Under the pieces are notes generated by a model. That model was not told where the DNA came from. It searched no databases and was given only the letters and a program-made list of their open reading frames with translations. This document shows, piece by piece, positions 59,196-64,000 of a DNA stretch of 64,000 nt; within the stretch, counting starts at the first letter, position 1, and each line of letters begins with the position of its first letter. The stretch comes from Streptomyces sp. SID12488. GTDB taxonomy: Bacteria; Actinomycetota; Actinomycetes; Streptomycetales; Streptomycetaceae. The DNA is taken from the NCBI RefSeq assembly GCF_010548275.1, contig NZ_JAAGLT010000015.1, positions 124,001 to 188,000 on the forward strand, given 5' to 3'. The position numbers and the translations under genes were made by a program.

Positions 59196-61516
59196 CAACC
59201 GACGGACCCGTACACGGACCCGCCCACGGGCCTGTCCACGGAACCTGGGAACCCCGCCCCGCCGCCCGCTGGGAGGACGGATATCTCAGCGGCAACGGTC
59301 GCCATGGCGCCCTGGTCTTCGGCGACCCGGAAAACGACCGAGTCGTCGTCACGCACCACACCCTCGTCCGCCCGAACGGCGGCGAGCACGCACGGCCGCC
59401 GGAGCTGGCGGACCAACTCGCCTCCCTCCAGGACCGGTTGCTGGCCGGGGACACCACGGCCGCCGAGAGCTTCACCGACGGGCGGGAGCTGCAGTGGGTG
59501 CAGCCCTTCCACCCGGCGTTCCAGGTGCGGCTGCGCGGCGGAGCACCGGCGGGGGAGGGGCGTGACTACCGGCGGTCCGTCGACTTCACCACCGGCGTCA
59601 CCGATGCCGGGTGCGAGGGCTGGCGCAGCCGGGTCTTCGTGTCCCGCGCGGACGACGTCATCGTCCAGTACGTCACCGCCGATGCCGATGCCGATGCCGA
59701 TGCCGATGCCGATGCCGGTGTCGGTGTCGGTGTCGCCGGCGGTCCCGGTCTCACCCTCGACATCGACCTCGACCACCGACTCCCGGGCGCTCCTTCGGGG
59801 TTGGGCGTCGGCCAGAGCGTGGTACGCACCCCCGAGGGCGCCCTGCTCACCCTCCGCGCCCGCTACCCGGACAGCGACCGCGCGTACACCGGCGTGACCC
59901 TCGTCGTTCCCACGGGCGGCGGTACGACCCTGACCCCGCCCGGAGCCCGTGTCGAGGGCGCGGAGTCCGTGCTGCTGCTGACCCGCGTCGTCCGGCACGT
60001 CGGTGAACTGGACACGGCGGACCACGCCCGCGCCCTGCGGGAACTGCTGCCGGACGAGGATGGCGAACCGGGTTCGGCAGCGCGGACGTACAGCTCTCTC
60101 CTAGCCCGTCATACCTCCCTCCACAGCACCGCCTACGACCGCGTCACCCTCGACCTCGCCGCCGACGAGACCGAACGTGCCCTGCCTGGCAGCGAGTTGC
60201 TCACCCGTGCCAAGAGTCCCGCCCTCCTGGAGCGACTCTTCGCCGCCGGCCGCTACCACCTGCTCTCCGCCGGCGGAATGTTCCCGCCCCGTCTGGTCGG
60301 CCTGTGGACCGGTGACTGGGACACCGCCTGGTCCGGGGCGTTCACCACCGACGCCAACCTGAACCTCCAGATCGCGTCCGCAGCGGCCGGAGCGCTCCCC
60401 GAGGTCACCGAGGCCCACGCCTCCCTGATCCACGGTCAGGTGGACGACTGGCGGGAGAACGCCCGCGCGGTCTTCGGCGCCCGGGGCGTGGCCGCGCCCG
60501 CACACACCGACGGAGAGTCCGGGCTGATGTACCACTTCAGCCGCGAGTACCCGCTCCACCTGTGGACCGCCGGTGCCGACTGGCTGCTCAAGCCGCTCGT
60601 CGACCATGACGACACCGAGGGGGTCCGCGACCCCCGCACGACCGCCCTGCTCGCCGAAGTCGCCCTGTTCTACGAGGACTTCCTCACCCGCACCGACGCC
60701 GACGGCCATCTCGTCGTCGTCCCGTCCTACTCGCCCGAGAACCGTCCCGCCAACGCGAGCTGGGGCACCGTCAACGCCGCCATGGACCTCTCGGCGGCCA
60801 GGCACGCCCTGCTCACAGCCGCCGACCACCACCCCGACGACCCCGAACGGGCCGACCGTTGGCGGGCGTTGGCCGACCGGCTCCCGCCGCACAGGGTCAA
60901 CGCCGACGGCGCGCTCGCCGAATGGGCGTGGCCCGGCCTCGACGACACCTACGACCACCGGCACCTCAGCCATCTCTACGGTGTCTGGCCCCTCGACGAG
61001 ATCAACCCGTACGACACCCCCGACCTCGCCGCCGCCGCGTACCGTGCCCTCCAACTCAGGGGCGCCGAGAACGACTCGGCCCACGGGCACCTGCACCACG
61101 CGTTGATCGCGGCCCGCCTCCGCGACGGCGAACGGGTCACCCACGCCCTCGGCCAGGTGCTCGACGGCGACTTCTTCCACGCCTCCCTGATGAGCGCCCA
61201 CTACCCGGGACGGGACGTCTACAACGCGGACGCGGCCCACACCCTGCCCGCCGTGCTCATCGAGGCGCTCATCCAGTCCACCCCCGACCGGCTGGTCCTC
61301 CTGCCCGCGCTCCCGGCTACCTGCCCCACCGGCCGACTCCGGGGCGTACGCACGAGGTTCGGCGCGGAGGTCGACCTCGACTGGGGACCGGGGCGGGGCC
61401 GGGCCGTCGTACGCCCCACCCGCAGCCACCGGATCGACCTCAGGACTTCCGCCGGCGCACGAACGCTCGATCTCGTCGCCGGAGAAGACCACGTCCTCGA
61501 CCTGAGGCCGCGGTAA
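59192..61516 (+). CDS. GH95 family alpha-L-fucosidase-like glycoside hydrolase
   Basis: The 774-aa protein follows GH42 with a four-base overlap. Motifs of GH95 include WEDGYLSGNGRHGALVFGDP at the N-terminal super-sandwich, then FPPRLVGLWTGDW and FTTDANLNLQIASAAAGALP of the (alpha/alpha)6 barrel with catalytic Asn/Asp region. HRHLSHLYGVWPLDEINPYD follows near residue 590. No signal peptide is seen, so it acts inside the cell, probably removing alpha-1,2-fucose (or galactose in some members) from side chains. A GATGCC/GGTGTC hexamer tract adds an Asp-Ala and Gly-Val run near residues 164-181. Specificity within GH95 is not settled. Confidence 0.88.
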   Translation: MTTDGPVHGPAHGPVHGTWEPRPAARWEDGYLSGNGRHGALVFGDPENDRVVVTHHTLVRPNGGEHARPPELADQLASLQDRLLAGDTTAAESFTDGRELQWVQPFHPAFQVRLRGGAPAGEGRDYRRSVDFTTGVTDAGCEGWRSRVFVSRADDVIVQYVTADADADADADADAGVGVGVAGGPGLTLDIDLDHRLPGAPSGLGVGQSVVRTPEGALLTLRARYPDSDRAYTGVTLVVPTGGGTTLTPPGARVEGAESVLLLTRVVRHVGELDTADHARALRELLPDEDGEPGSAARTYSSLLARHTSLHSTAYDRVTLDLAADETERALPGSELLTRAKSPALLERLFAAGRYHLLSAGGMFPPRLVGLWTGDWDTAWSGAFTTDANLNLQIASAAAGALPEVTEAHASLIHGQVDDWRENARAVFGARGVAAPAHTDGESGLMYHFSREYPLHLWTAGADWLLKPLVDHDDTEGVRDPRTTALLAEVALFYEDFLTRTDADGHLVVVPSYSPENRPANASWGTVNAAMDLSAARHALLTAADHHPDDPERADRWRALADRLPPHRVNADGALAEWAWPGLDDTYDHRHLSHLYGVWPLDEINPYDTPDLAAAAYRALQLRGAENDSAHGHLHHALIAARLRDGERVTHALGQVLDGDFFHASLMSAHYPGRDVYNADAAHTLPAVLIEALIQSTPDRLVLLPALPATCPTGRLRGVRTRFGAEVDLDWGPGRGRAVVRPTRSHRIDLRTSAGARTLDLVAGEDHVLDLRPR
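59681..59734 (+). repeat. Hexanucleotide tandem repeat within the GH95 gene
   Basis: Six copies of GATGCC (59681-59716) are followed by three of GGTGTC (59717-59734). They encode (Asp-Ala)6 and (Gly-Val)3 and keep the frame whatever the copy number. Confidence 0.9.
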
Positions 61517-61607
61517 CCGCCGAGGAACAGCGCGACAGAGAACAGCACACACCCCCCAAGCCCCCCACCCCCACCCGCATTTCCCCCCACCCATGGAAGG
61601 AACCCCC

Positions 61608-62327
61608 ATGGCAACACGCACCCGCACGCTGAGCCGGATCACCAAGGTTCTGCTGGCCCCCGCTCTCGGGCTCGGCGCCACCGTCGGTCTCGCCTCCGCC
61701 CCCGCCTCGGCGGCTGTCTGGAGCTCCTGCGACCAGTGGGGCAACACCTCGCTGAACGGCTACACCCTCTACAACAACATCTGGGGCTCCGGCGCCGGCA
61801 GCCAGTGCATCTGGGCCAACTCCGGTACCAACTGGGGAGTCAACGCCAACCACCCCAACACCGGCGGCATCAAGTCCTACCCCAACTCCAAGAAGGTGAT
61901 CAACAAGTCGATCACCTCGCTCGGTTCGCTCTCCAGCAGCTACAACGTCTCGGTCCCGTCGTCCGGCGCTTACAACACGTCGTACGACATCTGGGACACC
62001 GACTACGACTACGAGATCATGCTCTGGGTCAACAAGACCGGAGCCGTCGGGCCGCTCGGCACCTCGCAGGGCAACGTGACACTGGGCGGGCACAGTTGGA
62101 CCGTCTACAAGGGCAGCAACGGCGCGAACCAGGTCTTCTCGTTCATCCGCACATCGAACTCGTCGTCCGGCACGGTCAACGTCCTGCCGATCCTCAAGTG
62201 GATCAAGGACACCAAGGGCTGGTTCGGCAACGAGACCATCGGTGACGTGCAGTTCGGGTTCGAGATCACCTCGTCCTCCGGCGGCCTGAACTTCACCACC
62301 AACAACCTGACGGTCAGCAGCAGCTGA
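61608..62327 (+). CDS. GH12 family secreted endo-glucanase/xyloglucanase
   Basis: The 239-aa precursor starts at ATG 61608 behind GGAAGGA. A Sec signal peptide ends near ASA at residue 36. The mature jelly-roll enzyme begins VWSSCDQWGNTSLNGYTLYN and has the GH12 catalytic pair: nucleophile Glu in YDYEIMLWVNK and acid/base Glu in VQFGFEITSSSGGL. The Cys pair near residues 41 and 67 matches the family disulphide. No carbohydrate-binding module is attached. GH12 members cut beta-1,4-glucan or xyloglucan; the operon context favours xyloglucan. It lies 91 bp downstream of the GH95 gene, and a weak promoter between them is possible. Confidence 0.92.
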   Translation: MATRTRTLSRITKVLLAPALGLGATVGLASAPASAAVWSSCDQWGNTSLNGYTLYNNIWGSGAGSQCIWANSGTNWGVNANHPNTGGIKSYPNSKKVINKSITSLGSLSSSYNVSVPSSGAYNTSYDIWDTDYDYEIMLWVNKTGAVGPLGTSQGNVTLGGHSWTVYKGSNGANQVFSFIRTSNSSSGTVNVLPILKWIKDTKGWFGNETIGDVQFGFEITSSSGGLNFTTNNLTVSSS

Positions 62328-62332
62328 CGCGG

Positions 62333-62356
62333 GTAGCCAGGTAGCCAGGTAGCCAG
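62333..62356. repeat. 8-bp tandem repeat GTAGCCAG x3
   Basis: Three exact copies of GTAGCCAG lie in the short gap between the convergent GH12 and sulfotransferase genes. There is no evident function; it may be a hypervariable tract. Confidence 0.85.
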
Positions 62357-62384
62357 GCAGAAGGGCCGGGGCCGGTCGCGCCGT

Positions 62385-63572
62385 TCAGGCGCGGTCGACC
62401 TCGGCCCGCAGGGCGTTGTAGTCGGCGAACGCCGTATCGACATCGGCGCGGGTCAGGCCGTACCGGGCCAGGTCGTAGCGGTGGGGGCGGGTGCCCTTGG
62501 GGCGGGCGGCGACCTCGGGGAGCCGGGCGGCGTCGGCGTCGGTCCAGCGGGCGCCGACGGCGGCGTAGAGCTTGGGGGCGCCCGTCGCGGGGTCGGACCC
62601 GAGCCAGGAGTAGGGCACGTCCACCAGGGACTCACGCGGGACGGCGGCCCGGCAGGCGAGGCCGCGGTTCACGGAGCGGCTCAGGAGCTCCAGCCAGGTG
62701 GCGCCGAGGCCGGGCAGGTCCAGGGGGCGCAGGGTGATCGCCATGCCGGCCTCGATGAGGCTGCAGAACGAGGCCACAACGGCCGCCGGATCGCGGTGCG
62801 TCCAGACGATCGTGGCGTCCGGGAAGACCCGGAGCAGGGCATCCAGATTCCCGGTGTGCAGTGGGGACTTGAGGATCCAGCGGCGGCGCGGACGGCCGTA
62901 CTGGAGCACCTGGTAGACCTGCTTGAGGTACGCGTAGTCGGGGACGAAGTCCCGCTCGTCGAGGGCTGCTCGGTACGCGGGGATGCGGGCCTGGGACAGC
63001 GGCATGATCGTGTGCGGGAGGGCGAAGGTGCACTCGTCCGGGCCCTCGGCGGTCATCGGGTGGATGTCGCGGTAGCGCGGGGCGAACAGGTTGATGCCGC
63101 CGACCATCAGGCGCGCGGACCGGATCGCCTTCCGCCGTTGCTCGGGCGTGCGGTCCAGGTCGGGGGTCAGCAATTCCCACAACCTGGGACATCGGTGCTC
63201 TTCCGAGAGGGACAGCACACCGTGGGTGAGAGTGGTGGCGGTGCGCGGCAGGCCCACCACGAACACCGGTTTGTCGATGGGTTCTTGGGCGATCTGGGGG
63301 TGTTCGCCGATCAGCCCCCGGATCCGGGCCCGGCTGGTGAGATGCCTGCGGACATGCCCCTGCGCGGACATCCAGCCGACCGGGGTGAGGTTCTCGTCCC
63401 GCGCCCAGTCGCTCAGCAGGGCACGGAATCCGTCGACGAACTCCTCGTCACCGGGCGCCTGTCCGACGTCGGCGACCAGTCGGTCGAAGGCATGGCCGGG
63501 GGTACGGCGGGAGCGGTGGGCCGGCCGGAGCAGCAGGTCGGCCAGCTGGAGAGCGAGCGGAGATGAGGACAC
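62385..63572 (-). CDS. Sulfotransferase family protein
   Basis: The 395-aa protein starts at GTG 63572 with GAAGGG upstream. It has the PAPS-binding 5'-phosphosulfate loop as FVVGLPRTATTLTHGVLS near residue 103 and the 3'-phosphate motif around WILKSPLHTGNLDALLRVFP, DATIVWTHRDPAAVVAS. This is the Sulfotransfer_3 type found in actinobacteria, often acting on lipids or glycans. The C-terminal 90 residues (VDVPYSWLGSDPATGAPKLY and onward) are nearly repeated in the partial gene downstream in the window. The substrate is unknown. It converges on the GH12 gene. Confidence 0.87.
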   Translation of the reverse strand: MSSSPLALQLADLLLRPAHRSRRTPGHAFDRLVADVGQAPGDEEFVDGFRALLSDWARDENLTPVGWMSAQGHVRRHLTSRARIRGLIGEHPQIAQEPIDKPVFVVGLPRTATTLTHGVLSLSEEHRCPRLWELLTPDLDRTPEQRRKAIRSARLMVGGINLFAPRYRDIHPMTAEGPDECTFALPHTIMPLSQARIPAYRAALDERDFVPDYAYLKQVYQVLQYGRPRRRWILKSPLHTGNLDALLRVFPDATIVWTHRDPAAVVASFCSLIEAGMAITLRPLDLPGLGATWLELLSRSVNRGLACRAAVPRESLVDVPYSWLGSDPATGAPKLYAAVGARWTDADAARLPEVAARPKGTRPHRYDLARYGLTRADVDTAFADYNALRAEVDRA

Positions 63573-63721
63573 GGGTGGAACACCCTTCGATGGGGGAGTG
63601 GCGCTGGACGGGTGGTCATTACCCAGCCAACTGCCCTTTGCCGCATCGGAGTTCGCAGGAAACCCAGGTTTAACAGCGGTCGGCCCTCCGCTCGAAGGGC
63701 AGGCCGGGGCCGGCCGTGCGT

Positions 63722-64000
63722 TCAGACGCGGTCGACTTCGGCCCGCAGGGTGTTGTAGTCGGCGAAGGCCGAGTCGACATCCGCGCGGGTCAGTCCGTAG
63801 CGGGCCAGGTCGTAGCGGTGCGGGCGGCTGCCTCTGAGGTGGGTCGCGACCTCGGGGAGCCGGGCGGGGTCGGCGTCGGTCCAGCGGGCGCCGACGGCGG
63901 CGTAGAGCTTGGGGGCGCCCGCGGCGGGGTCTGAGCCGAGCCAGGAATAGGGCACGTCCACCACCGCATCGCGGGGCATGTCCGCCCGGGCCGCTAGTCC
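63722..64000 (-). CDS. Second sulfotransferase family protein, partial (C-terminus)
   Basis: The open frame runs from the window edge to a TGA at 63724-63722 and covers the last 92 or so codons. It contains VDVPYSWLGSDPAAGAPKLY and AVGARWTDADPARLPEVAT, then RPHRYDLARYGLTRADVDSA. It is almost identical to the C-terminus of the preceding complete gene, so the two are tandem paralogs on the same strand, 149 bp apart. The rest, including the PAPS loop, lies beyond the window. Confidence 0.85.
   Translation of the reverse strand, partial: GLAARADMPRDAVVDVPYSWLGSDPAAGAPKLYAAVGARWTDADPARLPEVATHLRGSRPHRYDLARYGLTRADVDSAFADYNTLRAEVDRV

Noticed and set aside
1..64000. CRISPR arrays, insertion sequences, rRNA or tRNA genes
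   Set aside because: No regularly spaced direct repeats, transposase genes, terminal inverted repeats or structural RNA genes other than the riboswitch were recognised.

Overview
The window is about 64 kb of high-GC DNA. Its codon usage, frequent GTG/TTG starts, Tat signals, LAETG sortase signal, mycothiol-dependent enzyme family and PucR/Lrp/ECF regulators all point to a Streptomyces chromosome. From memory, the order rlmN, thiamine ABC transporter, GABA/polyamine catabolism, PucR resembles the SCO56xx part of the S. coelicolor chromosome; this was not checked by search.

Region 1 (1-4.6 kb) is one flank of an actinomycete integrative and conjugative element (AICE, pSAM2 type). A leftward operon encodes small element proteins, an RRQRL-motif zinc-binding protein, an SpdB-like spread protein, a Pycsar-effector-like (PycTM) membrane protein and a DUF6284 protein. 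A 48-aa gene precedes it. A divergent GntR/UTRA regulator overlaps a YdcF-family gene, and a set of palindromes lies between the two transcription units. Integrase, replication and TraB genes and the att sites are not visible.

Region 2 (4.6-8.3 kb) has lower GC and AGA/CTA/ATA codons that are rare in Streptomyces. It holds an unrecognised 312-aa gene and, convergent with it, a two-gene unit: a CD-NTase-like nucleotidyltransferase overlapping a four-TM effector of the S-4TM/SLATT kind. This fits a minimal type I CBASS anti-phage system.

Region 3 (8.3-19 kb) returns to core chromosome: rlmN, a TPP riboswitch with the thiBPQ-type thiamine transporter, a maleylpyruvate-isomerase-family protein carrying an in-frame interspersed repeat, a LAETG-anchored wall protein, LOG and VOC proteins, and an ABC transporter pair with a non-canonical signature motif.

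Region 4 (19-48 kb) is dominated by polyamine/GABA catabolism: two class III aminotransferases, an Lrp regulator, three aldehyde dehydrogenases, a potDABC-type putrescine/spermidine transporter, a gamma-glutamylputrescine-oxidase-like flavoprotein and a PucR regulator. Between these lie a membrane protein, a serine hydrolase, an ECF sigma factor with a built-in membrane/sensor extension, a GDPD, an adenosine deaminase, a DUF4190 protein, a NADAR protein, a PAP2 phosphatase and an orphan VirD4/FtsK-like ATPase.

Region 5 (48-62.3 kb) is a plant-cell-wall glycan locus best read as xyloglucan utilisation: a GH3 enzyme divergent from a lipoprotein/permease/permease importer, then GH74, GH42, GH95 and GH12 enzymes. 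Two identical LacI-type palindromes lie in the divergent promoter region. The window ends with a sulfotransferase-family gene and the 3' part of its tandem duplicate.
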